Assembly (NCBI GenBank): GCA_027023405.1
Contig: JALVVN010000006.1
Location: forward strand, 1 to 55,141
Reading direction: 5' to 3'
Length of the DNA: 55,141 nucleotides
DNA from: Campylobacterales bacterium
Lineage (GTDB): Bacteria > Campylobacterota > Campylobacteria > Campylobacterales > QNZT01
A program made the translations under genes and the position numbers. Position 1 is the first letter of the stretch; each line of letters begins with the position of its first letter. The notes beneath the pieces were generated by a model. It searched no databases. It saw nothing but the letters and a program-made list of their open reading frames with translations, and had not been told where the DNA came from. Of the stretch, positions 26,694 through 35,273 are shown in pieces.

Positions 26694-27265
26694 TTTGCTA
26701 CACTCCCCGCTTTGATAAAGCCTGATACCTCAATAGACTCTTTAGTAACGGCACCGCTTCCGACAAAGCTATTTGCTTTCACTTTAGTACCGCCGTTGAT
26801 GATAGCTCCTGTTGATATGTGGGTATGATCTTCAACCACAGCATCATGCTCAATGAGTGCTTTGGTATTGATAATACAGTTTGAGCCTACTTTCGCATTA
26901 GCGTTGATAAGTGCATGGTGCATCACTACCGTTGCTTCACCAATCATTGCATATCGTGAGACATAAGCAAGAGGTGAGATGATAGTCGGCAAATTAAAAT
27001 CCAACTCTTTGAGTTGATGATAGAGTTTAACTCTAACATGATTTGTTCTGATATGACCGACAGCTACAAGTACATTTGAAAACTCTTCTCTTAACTTCGG
27101 CAGATCTTCATCGCCCCCTATCACTTCATATCCCAATATTTTAGAACCTTTTGGCATATCATTAACAATAATACCTGCTATTTCATATCTATCTTCAAGC
27201 TCAATCACATCTATCACCGATCTGCAATGTCCACCACCGCCAATCAACAAAATTTTCTTTTTCAT
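26690..27265 (-). CDS. legH: Left-handed beta-helix N-acetyltransferase (PglD/NeuD/LegH type)
   Basis: 191 residues: N-terminal Rossmann-like part (ILLIGGGGHCRSVIDVIE) and a hexapeptide-repeat beta-helix (about 85-185) with the HDAVVEDHTHISTGA segment typical of sugar acetyltransferases. It should acetylate the 4-amino group of the LegC product using acetyl-CoA. Four-nt overlaps on both sides place it tightly in the leg operon. Confidence 0.82.
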   Translation of the reverse strand: MKKKILLIGGGGHCRSVIDVIELEDRYEIAGIIVNDMPKGSKILGYEVIGGDEDLPKLREEFSNVLVAVGHIRTNHVRVKLYHQLKELDFNLPTIISPLAYVSRYAMIGEATVVMHHALINANAKVGSNCIINTKALIEHDAVVEDHTHISTGAIINGGTKVKANSFVGSGAVTKESIEVSGFIKAGSVAK

Positions 27266-28404
27266 AAAATTACGCTACTTGTTATATTTACTATTCGATC
27301 TTCCAGCCACTGAGCATTTGAAAGATCCCCGCATTGAGCGTCTTTATACATTTCCAGTTTATTCATCAAGCGCCAAATAGGACGCGTCATGATGCCCCTA
27401 TCATTAGTATATCTCAAAAACGCATCCCGCTCATCTCTATCTTTTAGTACTATCGCATTTAGCCAGTAGTTTGATCTCGCATCTTTTGGTTCAGTGACAA
27501 ACTCCATATCCATCTCTTTAAAAAACGCTTCGTAAGTTTTAGCCAACTCTCTTTGTTTTTGGACAAAGATATCAATATTTTCCATCTGAGCTACACCAAG
27601 AGCCGCTGCCAAATTTGTGAGACGATAGTTATAACCTATCTCATCGTGGATATATTCATACGGGTGAGGAACTTTGGCGGTTGTTGTGAGATGTTTGGCT
27701 CTTTTTGCTAATGCTTCATCATCGGTTACGATCATACCTCCACCGCCTGTGGTGATGATCTTATTGCCGTTAAAGGAGAATATCCCTACTTTACCAAAGG
27801 TACCTGTATGTCTCTCTTTATAGTACGAACCTAGACTCTCCGCCGCATCTTCCACTACCGCTATGTTGTAACTATCACAAATTTCCACGATCTCATCTAT
27901 TTTACACGGATGACCGAATGTATGCATCGGCAGACAAGCTTTGATGAACTTTTTGGTTTTTTTGTTGATACACTCTCCGTCACTGTTGATGGTGGTATTT
28001 TCTTTTAAAAATGTTTCTAGCTTTTGAGAAGAGAGCCCCAAAGTCTCTCTATCAACATCTACGAAGATCGGCTTGGCACCGCAGTAACTGATAGCATTTG
28101 CCGTTGCGATAAATGTCAAAGGCTGCGTGATCACTTCGCTCTCTTTATCCACACCTACTAGTTTCAAAGCCGTGTGGAGTGCTGATGTTCCGTTACTTGT
28201 TGCTACGGCATACTTTGCACCCGTATATTCAGCCACCATCTCTTCAAACTTGGTTACATATTTACCGACACTTGAGACAAAGGTTGAGTCGATGGTATCA
28301 TTTACATACTCTTTCTCATTACCAAAAAATTGCGGTTCATGAAGGGCAATAAACGCATCTGTGCCGTATAGGTTTCGGATAAACTCGACTACTTTTTGGT
28401 ACAC
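27262..28404 (-). CDS. legC: PLP-dependent sugar 4-aminotransferase (DegT/DnrJ/EryC1/StrS family)
   Basis: 380 residues. Family hallmarks: ATSNGTSALHTAL, VVEDAAESLGSYY and the PLP Lys in SFNGNKIITTGGGGMI (about residue 214). Transfers an amino group to the C4 keto group made by LegB, using glutamate. It starts 2 nt after legB ends and overlaps legH by 4 nt. Confidence 0.85.
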   Translation of the reverse strand: MYQKVVEFIRNLYGTDAFIALHEPQFFGNEKEYVNDTIDSTFVSSVGKYVTKFEEMVAEYTGAKYAVATSNGTSALHTALKLVGVDKESEVITQPLTFIATANAISYCGAKPIFVDVDRETLGLSSQKLETFLKENTTINSDGECINKKTKKFIKACLPMHTFGHPCKIDEIVEICDSYNIAVVEDAAESLGSYYKERHTGTFGKVGIFSFNGNKIITTGGGGMIVTDDEALAKRAKHLTTTAKVPHPYEYIHDEIGYNYRLTNLAAALGVAQMENIDIFVQKQRELAKTYEAFFKEMDMEFVTEPKDARSNYWLNAIVLKDRDERDAFLRYTNDRGIMTRPIWRLMNKLEMYKDAQCGDLSNAQWLEDRIVNITSSVIL

Positions 28405-28406
28405 CG

Positions 28407-29594
28407 TTACATCCTTTGATCTAAATACTTACCGGTCTCTTTATGATTAAAGTTTGGTATCATAGCGTTAAAGAGCTCTACCAACTCACCTTTTTGCCAT
28501 GAACCTTGCTCTTTTAGTCTTTGTATCGTTTTAGTGAAGTATTCAAGCTTTTGATCATCAAATATCGGCTCATTCTTGATCACGCCAAGATTCTCAAACC
28601 TCTCCCATTCTATCTCTTCCTCTCCGGTATAGAACTCTTCAAAATCTTTTTCACCTGTCGTATCACTATTAAAGAAGTAAACCGGCCACTTCTTTTGCTC
28701 GGGAAGTGTTTTTATCAGGTCTCTTGCTTCATCTTCACTTTGGCACTCATAGGGTTCATATCCTATGTTGTGTAGATACTTTACGGCTATATCGGCAAAG
28801 GTGATAAGATGGAGTTTATCGCTGAGTTTTGGGAAAAATATATCTCTATTCTCTCCAAAGATCGAACTCATCAGACAAAGCTCTCCACTCTCTTTGGGAG
28901 TTACGAAATATCTTCTTATATCTTTTGGAGCGGCTATAGGTTGTCTTTTTTCTATTCGCTGGTTAAATCCATGTAGCAAACTTCCGTCGCTAAAGGCAAC
29001 ATTGGCAAATCTTGCGGTTGAGATAGGCATCTCAAGACTTCTTCTCATCAGAAAATACTCCATGATTCTTTTACTTGCCCCCATCATATTAACCGGGTTT
29101 GCCGCTTTATCGGTGCTGACACAGAAATATTTTCTTGTTTTGTTTTGGATCGATTGTGAGATGGTTTTATCTGTATTGAAGATATTGACATCTATCATCC
29201 GCATTAAGGTATAGGGATCTTTTTCACTTCGGACATGCTTAAGGGCTGAGAGGTTTAATACATAGTCATACTCACCATCGGCTTTGATAAAAGTGTCATA
29301 GATATCGCTTCCTATATCCAAAGCAAATGTTTTAAACTCACCGTCAATATAACCCAAAAAGCTTCTTATATCCCTTACAAGTTCTACCATATTGTTTTCT
29401 GATATATCTACGACATGGAGTTTCTTAGGATTTCTTTTAAAGATCTCTTTGGTGACTGCTTGTCCGATACTTCCTGCTCCGCCTATTACCAAAAAAGAGG
29501 ATGAGGATACCACTTCTTTTAGTTCTTTTTCGTGGGTTTCTATATCGTCGGTGAAGAGTTCGGTAGTTCGACCGATAAGAGAGAGTATATTCAT
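28407..29594 (-). CDS. legB: NDP-sugar 4,6-dehydratase (SDR, FlaA1/LegB type)
   Basis: 395 residues of the polysaccharide-biosynthesis SDR family: NAD-binding GGAGSIG at 38-44, VVDISEN, LNLSALKHVRSEKDP, CVSTDKAANPVNMMGASKR and the YFVTPKESGELCLMS segment. The catalytic Tyr position is Met (NMMGASK), as in FlaA1/PglF/CapD enzymes. It catalyses the first dedicated step, 4,6-dehydration of the GDP- or UDP-sugar. First gene of the eight-gene operon; AAGGA ribosome site, AT-rich upstream region. Confidence 0.85.
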   Translation of the reverse strand: MNILSLIGRTTELFTDDIETHEKELKEVVSSSSFLVIGGAGSIGQAVTKEIFKRNPKKLHVVDISENNMVELVRDIRSFLGYIDGEFKTFALDIGSDIYDTFIKADGEYDYVLNLSALKHVRSEKDPYTLMRMIDVNIFNTDKTISQSIQNKTRKYFCVSTDKAANPVNMMGASKRIMEYFLMRRSLEMPISTARFANVAFSDGSLLHGFNQRIEKRQPIAAPKDIRRYFVTPKESGELCLMSSIFGENRDIFFPKLSDKLHLITFADIAVKYLHNIGYEPYECQSEDEARDLIKTLPEQKKWPVYFFNSDTTGEKDFEEFYTGEEEIEWERFENLGVIKNEPIFDDQKLEYFTKTIQRLKEQGSWQKGELVELFNAMIPNFNHKETGKYLDQRM

Positions 29595-29665
29595 AAACTA
29601 TTTTCCTTTTGTGGAATATAATAAAATTATTTTAAGCAATTAGTGTTCCGTTAGCCCTCTTTCGC

Positions 29666-29671
29666 TATACT
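29666..29671 (+). promoter_or_regulatory. Possible -10 for a leaderless methyltransferase transcript
   Basis: TATACT ends 6 nt before the ATG at 29678, and no ribosome site is visible. If this is the -10, transcription would start at or next to the A of the start codon. Confidence 0.35.
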
Positions 29672-29677
29672 CCCCAA

Positions 29678-30274
29678 ATGCCACGAATCGACAATGAAAT
29701 CTTCTACAAAAATGCCCTCAAAAAACATGGCGCAAACGCAAAAGGTCTTAATTGGCACGATACCCACTCACAGATCAAGCGATTTGAGGTGATCTACGAT
29801 CTCATCTCTTCAGATCTTCAAAGGAGCGACACTATCGTGGATGCGGGATGTGGGTTTGGTGATCTAGCACTCTTTTTAGAGGATAAAATCTCGATCAAGT
29901 ACATCGGTTACGACACGATCGACCAAACAGTCGCCATCGCAAAAGAGCGCACAAAGTGCCCAATCTACCGTAAAGATATCTTGGTCGATCCGCTCCAACA
30001 GGTGGACTTTTACATCGCCAGCGGATCGATGAATATTTTAAGCCGATTTGAGACCTTTCTCTTTATTGAGCGATGTTTTGAGCACTCGAAAAAAGGTTTC
30101 ATCTTCAACCTCCCCTACGGCAAAGATGAGAGCAAACACTTCAACTACTTTCTCCCGCAGGAGATCAAACACTTTTGCAAAAAATTTGAGTGTGAAATTG
30201 TCAGTGAGAGCGGATATCTTCCGAATGATTTTACTGTTTATTTGAGAAAACTCGGAGCAGAGTACTCCGAGTAA
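29678..30274 (+). CDS. Class I SAM-dependent methyltransferase
   Basis: 198 residues with methyltransferase motif I (IVDAGCGFGDLALFL, about 51-65), an acidic motif II region (YIGYDTIDQTV) and a later ASGSMNILS strand (about 113). Substrate unknown. It is divergent from the leg operon, so a role in glycan or flagellin modification is possible but unproven. A hairpin (30251-30271) lies in its last codons. Confidence 0.7.
   Translation: MPRIDNEIFYKNALKKHGANAKGLNWHDTHSQIKRFEVIYDLISSDLQRSDTIVDAGCGFGDLALFLEDKISIKYIGYDTIDQTVAIAKERTKCPIYRKDILVDPLQQVDFYIASGSMNILSRFETFLFIERCFEHSKKGFIFNLPYGKDESKHFNYFLPQEIKHFCKKFECEIVSESGYLPNDFTVYLRKLGAEYSE
30251..30271. terminator. Hairpin between convergent methyltransferase and cytochrome c peroxidase genes
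   Basis: CTCGGAG (30251-30257) pairs with CTCCGAG (30265-30271) around a 7-nt loop, within the last codons of the methyltransferase. No strong T-run; probably a modest bidirectional terminator. Confidence 0.45.
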
Positions 30275-30283
30275 ATATCACTT

Positions 30284-31339
30284 TTAGTTCGCATCCGGCT
30301 TTGGTGTCTTAGCAGTTGAAGCCGGCAGTACCGGATAAACAACAACCGGTTTGCGCCCCTTTAATGCCGTAAAAAAGGTTACGATAGAGCTGATCTCATC
30401 CTTTGTGAGTTCTACGCCAAGCTGAGTCTCTCCCATGATCTTCACCGCCTCTTTGATATCCCATACCGCGCCGTTATGATAATAGGGGGCGGTTTCGAGA
30501 ATATTACGAAGTGTAGGAACCTTGACTCTCCCCTCTTTATCACCTTTGAAATCTCCGATATCGGCATACTTATACGGCTTCACCGCCGGAAACTTCTGCA
30601 TACTACCTCCAAGTGCGATACCGTTATGACAACTTGCACACCCTTTATCGATAAAGACTTTAAGCCCCTCTTTTTGCGCAGATGTCAACGCCTTTTCATC
30701 CCCTTGGAGAAACTTATCTAGCGGTGCCGGTGTCACCAATGTGCGCTCAAACGCCCCGATCGCATCGGCAATGCGCTTGAAGGTGATCTTCTCATCGCCA
30801 AACGCTGCCTTAAACATCTCCACATACTCCGGCATCGAGGCAATTCTCTTGACCGCCATCTCCTTAGAGATCGCCATCTCCGGTGCTGCCTGAAGCGGTC
30901 CTTGTGCCTGTGCTTCAAGATCGGGTGCTCTACCGTCCCAAAACTGCCTCTTTGCAAAGACTGCATTATACACAGTCGGGGAGTTTAAATGATGCGGATT
31001 TGCCGTCCATTTATGACCAATCGCAGCTGATACGCCATCCACACCGCCTGTCGCCAAATTGTGGCAAGTATTACATGAGATCAAAGCACTTTTTGAGAGT
31101 CTCGGCTCAAAATAGAGTTTAAGCCCCAAATCAAGCTTCGCTTTATTAATAGGATTCTTAGGATTATCGACAAGCTTCTCGACCGCCTGGGTATCATCCG
31201 GAATCGCCACTAACCCCGCTTCTTTCGCTTTTTTGACTAAATCTTCTGCCGATTTTGTTGCATCTGCGTTCATATTCACATGAGTCGTAAATAGCGCGAC
31301 TGCCACCAGCGTACTCCATGAAAAAAAGTTTCTTTTCAT
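30284..31339 (-). CDS. Di-heme cytochrome c peroxidase
   Basis: 351 residues with a signal peptide (about 1-25) and two CxxCH motifs: CNTCH at 89-93 and CASCH near 236. Family features LGLKLYFEPRLS, NSPTVYNAVF and FWDGRAPDLEAQA are present, as is TLRNILETAPYYHNGAV near the C-terminus. It reduces hydrogen peroxide to water in the periplasm with electrons from cytochrome c. It depends on CcsBA for haem attachment. Monocistronic. A MauG-like role is less likely given length and motifs. Confidence 0.92.
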   Translation of the reverse strand: MKRNFFSWSTLVAVALFTTHVNMNADATKSAEDLVKKAKEAGLVAIPDDTQAVEKLVDNPKNPINKAKLDLGLKLYFEPRLSKSALISCNTCHNLATGGVDGVSAAIGHKWTANPHHLNSPTVYNAVFAKRQFWDGRAPDLEAQAQGPLQAAPEMAISKEMAVKRIASMPEYVEMFKAAFGDEKITFKRIADAIGAFERTLVTPAPLDKFLQGDEKALTSAQKEGLKVFIDKGCASCHNGIALGGSMQKFPAVKPYKYADIGDFKGDKEGRVKVPTLRNILETAPYYHNGAVWDIKEAVKIMGETQLGVELTKDEISSIVTFFTALKGRKPVVVYPVLPASTAKTPKPDAN

Positions 31340-31450
31340 CTCTCATTTCTCCTTTATAAAAATGTCAAAAGAAGTATATCAATTTCTCTCTTAAAAGAAA
31401 ATTATTGTCTTTTAATACTATTTATAATCAGTATCAAATAAACCCTTTTG

Positions 31451-31459
31451 TGCTATGAT
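31451..31459 (+). promoter_or_regulatory. Extended -10 promoter of leuC
   Basis: TGCTATGAT (TG-n-TATGAT), 32 nt before the leuC ATG. The -35 region is weak. Confidence 0.45.
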
Positions 31460-31491
31460 TTTTACAAGTTAGTGTAAAAGGATTTCTAGTC

Positions 31492-32757
31492 ATGGGACAA
31501 ACAATTACAGAAAAGATTTTTAGCCATCATGTAGGGCGTGAAGTCAAAGCGGGTGAGATCATTCGATGTGGGATCGATATGGTCATCGGAAACGATATCA
31601 CAACGCCGATCTCTATCAAAGCGTTCCGCGACAGCGGTGCCAAAAAACTCGCCAAACCGGACAACTTCTCCATCGTCATGGATCACTTCATCCCCGCCAA
31701 AGATATCGCCTCGGCAAACCAAGCCAAGATCAGCCGTGAATTTGCCTATGAGCACGATCTCAAACTCTTTTTTGACGAAAAAGATATGGGAATCGAGCAT
31801 GCGCTTCTTCCCGAAAAGGGGCTTGTGATTCCCGGAGATGTGATCATCGGCGCCGACAGCCACACCTGTACGCACGGTGCACTCGGCGCTTTTTCGACCG
31901 GAATGGGAAGTACCGATCTCGCCTTTGCGATGATCACGGGGGAAAATTGGTTTAAAGTACCCGAATCGATCAAGGTGATCTTTAGCGGGAAGCCGGGTGA
32001 GCACATCTACGGCAAAGATCTGATTTTGGAGATCATCCGTCAGATCGGCGTGGACGGCGCACTCTATCAGACACTTGAATTTACCGGAGAGACTATCACG
32101 CATCTCGATATGGATGATCGTTTCAGCCTCTGCAATATGGCGATCGAAGCGGGTGCCAAAAGCGGGATCGTTGCTGCGGATGATGTCACCAAAGCCTTTT
32201 TGAGTGACAAAAATTTACGAGATGAGCCGGTCTATCACTACTCCGATCCCGATGCACACTATGTCAAAACCATAGAGATCGATGTGAGCAAACTCGACCC
32301 CGTCGTCGCCTATCCGCATCTACCCTCCAACGGAAAAAGTGTCACCCAAGCCGTCAGTGACGATCTAAGCGTCGATCAAGTCTTTATCGGTAGTTGTACC
32401 AACGGACGACTCGGCGATCTACGCATCGCCGCCAAAATCTTAGAGGGGAAAAAGGTCGCGAGAAAAACACGCCTTATCGTCACACCTGCAACCCAAAAGA
32501 TCCTCAAACAAGCAGAGAAAGAGGGGCTCATCGATATTCTCATCGACGCGGGTGCCGTCGTGAGTAATCCTACCTGCGGAGCTTGTCTAGGAGGCTATAT
32601 GGGTATCTTGGGAGATGGAGAGCGCTGTATCTCTACTACCAATCGAAACTTTGTCGGACGAATGGGTGCGAGAGATAGTGAAATCTACCTCGCCAACTCC
32701 GCCGTTGCGGCGGCAAGTGCTGTGGCTGGAAAGATAGCCGATCCACGAGAGATTTAG
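31492..32757 (+). CDS. leuC: 3-isopropylmalate dehydratase large subunit (LeuC/HacA type)
   Basis: 421 residues of the aconitase superfamily; the three [4Fe-4S] ligands are seen in GSCTNGR and NPTCGACLG, and GADSHTCTHGALGAFSTG is conserved. It isomerises 2- to 3-isopropylmalate with a small LeuD subunit for leucine synthesis. The about 420-residue length is that of the archaeal-like subgroup. leuD is not adjacent; mobA follows directly (the ATG abuts the stop). A homoaconitase or citramalate-pathway role cannot be excluded. Confidence 0.9.
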   Translation: MGQTITEKIFSHHVGREVKAGEIIRCGIDMVIGNDITTPISIKAFRDSGAKKLAKPDNFSIVMDHFIPAKDIASANQAKISREFAYEHDLKLFFDEKDMGIEHALLPEKGLVIPGDVIIGADSHTCTHGALGAFSTGMGSTDLAFAMITGENWFKVPESIKVIFSGKPGEHIYGKDLILEIIRQIGVDGALYQTLEFTGETITHLDMDDRFSLCNMAIEAGAKSGIVAADDVTKAFLSDKNLRDEPVYHYSDPDAHYVKTIEIDVSKLDPVVAYPHLPSNGKSVTQAVSDDLSVDQVFIGSCTNGRLGDLRIAAKILEGKKVARKTRLIVTPATQKILKQAEKEGLIDILIDAGAVVSNPTCGACLGGYMGILGDGERCISTTNRNFVGRMGARDSEIYLANSAVAAASAVAGKIADPREI

Positions 32758-33351
32758 ATGCCCTCTTCTCTTGCTTGTGCCATCTTGGCCGGTGGCAAAA
32801 GTAGTCGTATGGGAGAGGATAAGGCGCTTCTTCCCTACGGTAGTTTCGATACCTTGGCGGAGTATCAGATCCGCAAATTTTCCCCTTATTTTGATGCGAT
32901 CTACCTCTCGTGCGAAAATAGAGAAAAGTTCCATTTTGTGGCAAACTTCATCGAAGATCAAAGGGGCTTTACACATAGGAGCCCTCTGTTGGGGATCTAC
33001 TCGCTCCTCTCAAACATCAAAGAGGATGCCGTTCTTGTCATCGGCGTAGATATGCCTAAAATCACACCCGAACTAGTCGACACACTCAAACAAACCTATC
33101 TTGAATATCCTCAAACCGATGCGATCATCGCCCAAAGTCCAAGAGGTATCGAACCGCTTTGCGCTATCTATACCAAGGCGATACTCCCCAGCCTCAAGAG
33201 CGCTCTTCAGAGTGATGTTCTCAAGCTTCAACACTTCATCGCAACGCTTGATGTACAAAAGATCACTTTTGAAAACGAAGAGAGCTTTTGCAATCTCAAC
33301 TATCCCGATCAGTACCGAAATCTTATTCAAAAGGAGCAAAAACATGGTTAG
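32758..33351 (+). CDS. mobA: Molybdenum cofactor guanylyltransferase
   Basis: 197 residues with the nucleotidyltransferase signature CAILAGGKSSRMGEDKALLPYG at the N-terminus (residues 7-28) and VIGVDMPKITPELVD in the middle. MobA adds GMP to molybdopterin to form the MGD cofactor of nitrate, formate, polysulfide and similar reductases. Its ATG follows the leuC stop without a gap and its end overlaps the Dabb gene by 8 nt, so the three genes form one unit. Confidence 0.88.
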   Translation: MPSSLACAILAGGKSSRMGEDKALLPYGSFDTLAEYQIRKFSPYFDAIYLSCENREKFHFVANFIEDQRGFTHRSPLLGIYSLLSNIKEDAVLVIGVDMPKITPELVDTLKQTYLEYPQTDAIIAQSPRGIEPLCAIYTKAILPSLKSALQSDVLKLQHFIATLDVQKITFENEESFCNLNYPDQYRNLIQKEQKHG

Positions 33352-33631
33352 ACACATCGTCTTTTTCAAACTCAAAAATCCGACACAAGATCAAAAAGAG
33401 GCACTAAAAGCAAAACTCCTCAGCCTTAAAGATCAGATCGACTATATTCGTTTTCTTGAAGTAGGAATCAACTTTACCGATGAGGAGCGAGCCTATGATC
33501 TTGCACTTATATGCGATCTAGACACTAAAGATGATCTGAAAAAGTACGCAACAGATCCCTACCATCTCGATGTGATCGCCTATGTTAAAGAGGTAATTAG
33601 CTCTTCAAAGATAGTTGATTATTTATATTAA
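33344..33631 (+). CDS. Dabb (stress-responsive A/B barrel) domain protein
   Basis: 95 residues from the ATG at 33344 (AAGGAG 7 nt upstream); a longer frame from 33101 is an overlap with mobA. VRHIVFFKLKNPTQDQKEAL, FLEVGINF, YDLALICDLDTKDDLKKYATDPYHLDVIAYVKEV are the Dabb-fold pattern: a small dimeric ferredoxin-like barrel. Dabb members include stress proteins and small-molecule enzymes; the role here is unknown. Confidence 0.8.
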   Translation: MVRHIVFFKLKNPTQDQKEALKAKLLSLKDQIDYIRFLEVGINFTDEERAYDLALICDLDTKDDLKKYATDPYHLDVIAYVKEVISSSKIVDYLY

Positions 33632-33705
33632 ATTTTTTATTAAATAACGCTTTAAAGAAAGTTTGGTTATCTTCTCCTAAATGAATTTTCTTTGAGGGAA
33701 AGTGG

Positions 33706-34371
33706 ATGAGAATACTAGCAATCGGAGTAGATGAAGAACTTACAAGGTCTATCGCAAAAAATTTAAGGGTGATCGTTGATGACTCCTATGATATCGATGA
33801 TAGCTCCAACTTTTTGCGTTTTAGGAACTATGATCTGATACTACTCGATTATGATCTTGAATACAACAAAACTAAAAAATTTATCGTCAAAATCTCCAAG
33901 CAACTCAAAGTGCCACTCATTGTATTGTCAATCATAGATGATAAAGATACAGAGATAGCCTTTCTCAAAGCAGGAGCAGATGATTTTATCAAAGAGCCCT
34001 TTGATCACGACTTGATCGCTGCGCGCATAGATGCAAAACTTCGTCGCACCATCGACAATCGTATCAAGATCGGCAATCTTACTATCGATATCAGCGAAGA
34101 GAAAACTTCCTATCGAGATAAAGAGATCGATATCAAAGGAAAGCCGTTTGATATTCTCGTCTATCTTGCAGAGCATAAAAACCAAGTCATCTCCAAAGAT
34201 CGATTGCTCAATGCTATCTGGGAAGAGCCGGAGTTTATCACACCCAATGTCGTCGAGACTTCGATTAATGCCATTCGGCAGAAGCTCGATAAAAATCTTG
34301 GGATCAAGTGCATCGAGACGATTCGTCGAAGAGGCTACAAGTTCTGCTATGTCGATAAGGAGGCTTCCTGA
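33706..34371 (+). CDS. OmpR-family response regulator, HsrA/CosR-like
   Basis: 221 residues: receiver domain (about 1-112) and winged-helix DNA-binding domain (about 116-217). The C-terminal domain (KGKPFDILVYLAEH, AIWEEPEFITPNVVE, INAIRQKLDKNLGI, ETIRRRGYKFCYV) is very close to H. pylori HP1043/HsrA as I recall it, an essential orphan regulator. Those orthologues lack the phospho-acceptor Asp, but this protein has LLD with Asp 48, plus Ser 75 and Lys 96 in the expected places; only the acidic pocket (D9/E10) is slightly altered. No histidine kinase gene is adjacent. Likely targets by family analogy are oxidative stress and respiratory genes. Confidence 0.85.
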   Translation: MRILAIGVDEELTRSIAKNLRVIVDDSYDIDDSSNFLRFRNYDLILLDYDLEYNKTKKFIVKISKQLKVPLIVLSIIDDKDTEIAFLKAGADDFIKEPFDHDLIAARIDAKLRRTIDNRIKIGNLTIDISEEKTSYRDKEIDIKGKPFDILVYLAEHKNQVISKDRLLNAIWEEPEFITPNVVETSINAIRQKLDKNLGIKCIETIRRRGYKFCYVDKEAS

Positions 34372-34655
34372 TGGAAGATAAAAACAAAGATCTCCTCTAC
34401 ACCCTCCTCGGAGGTGCCCTCCTACTCAAGGATAAATTTGCACCACAATTTGATGAAATCCTCAAAAAATCACAAGCACAAAAGGAGGATCTCAAAAAGG
34501 ATATCGATGAAACACTTCAAGGTGCACAACAACAAAAAGAGACGATGGAAAATGAGCTTCGCATGCAGATCAAAAAAATCGTCGATGAACTAGGACTTGC
34601 GACAAAAGAGGATATTGAAGAGCTAAAGGCATTCATTAAAGAGCAGAAGCATTAA
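34371..34655 (+). CDS. Phasin-like small helical protein
   Basis: 94 residues, highly charged and helical. A short hydrophobic N-terminal segment (LLYTLLGGALLLKDKF) precedes a coiled coil, ending in LGLATKEDIEELKAFIKEQ, a C-terminal motif shared with PhaF/PhaI-type phasins and small granule-associated proteins. Its ATG overlaps the regulator's stop (TGATG), so the two are translationally coupled. PHA synthesis genes are not seen here; the protein may instead bind membrane or act as a stress chaperone. Assignment is by motif only. Confidence 0.5.
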   Translation: MEDKNKDLLYTLLGGALLLKDKFAPQFDEILKKSQAQKEDLKKDIDETLQGAQQQKETMENELRMQIKKIVDELGLATKEDIEELKAFIKEQKH

Positions 34656-34677
34656 ACCATTACAAGTCTCCCTCCCC

Positions 34678-35244
34678 ATGAAAGAAAAGATCAAAAATAT
34701 CACCATCACCAAGCTTGAAAAGCCCAAAAATATTGAAACATACGAAGTTAGTTACACGCAGGGCGCACAACGCTATCATCGCGAGGTAACAAAGGCGTTA
34801 AATGTTGTCAAAGTTCTCATCTACCACAAATCCAAAGATGCCTTTATCCTCGTCAAACAGTTTCGACCGCTTGTCTATATTAATCTCCCTGAAATGGCTA
34901 TTCGCTATGAGCTATGTGGCGGTCGAGAGGATAAAAAGGGACTAAGTAGCGAAGAGATCGCCAAAGAGGAAGTGCTGGAAGAGACCGGATACAAAGTCGA
35001 TCGATTGGAGAAGATCACCCAATTTGTCACAACCGCAAAAATGACACTCTATTATGCAGAAGTAGACGAACAAGACAAAGTCAATACCGGAGGTGGCGTT
35101 GAAAATGAGTACATTGAGCTCGTTTATCTGCCCATTAAAGAAGCCAAAGCCTTCATGTTTAATGAGACAATTCCCAAAAGACCTGCCCTCATGTTTAGCT
35201 TCTGCTGGTTTTTGAGTAACCGATGTAAAGATTTAGGATTTTAA
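34678..35244 (+). CDS. Nudix hydrolase, NUDT14-like (NDP-sugar diphosphatase type)
   Basis: 188 residues with a Nudix box at about 81-104 (ELCGGREDKKGLSSEEIAK then EEVLEETGY); the helix carries the EExxEE metal-binding acids with Glu in place of the usual Arg. The C-terminal IPKRPALMFSFCWFL and the LSSEEIA spacing resemble NUDT14/UDP-glucose pyrophosphatases. Likely hydrolyses UDP-sugars or ADP-ribose. Start ATG at 34678 follows CTCC and no strong ribosome site, so start certainty is moderate. Confidence 0.75.
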   Translation: MKEKIKNITITKLEKPKNIETYEVSYTQGAQRYHREVTKALNVVKVLIYHKSKDAFILVKQFRPLVYINLPEMAIRYELCGGREDKKGLSSEEIAKEEVLEETGYKVDRLEKITQFVTTAKMTLYYAEVDEQDKVNTGGGVENEYIELVYLPIKEAKAFMFNETIPKRPALMFSFCWFLSNRCKDLGF

Positions 35245-35273
35245 TCATAAGGAGAGTGGAAAACAAGGAGTAT

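Noticed and set aside
33101-33343. Extended N-terminus for the Dabb protein
   Set aside because: The added residues overlap mobA out of frame; the ATG at 33344 has a proper ribosome site.
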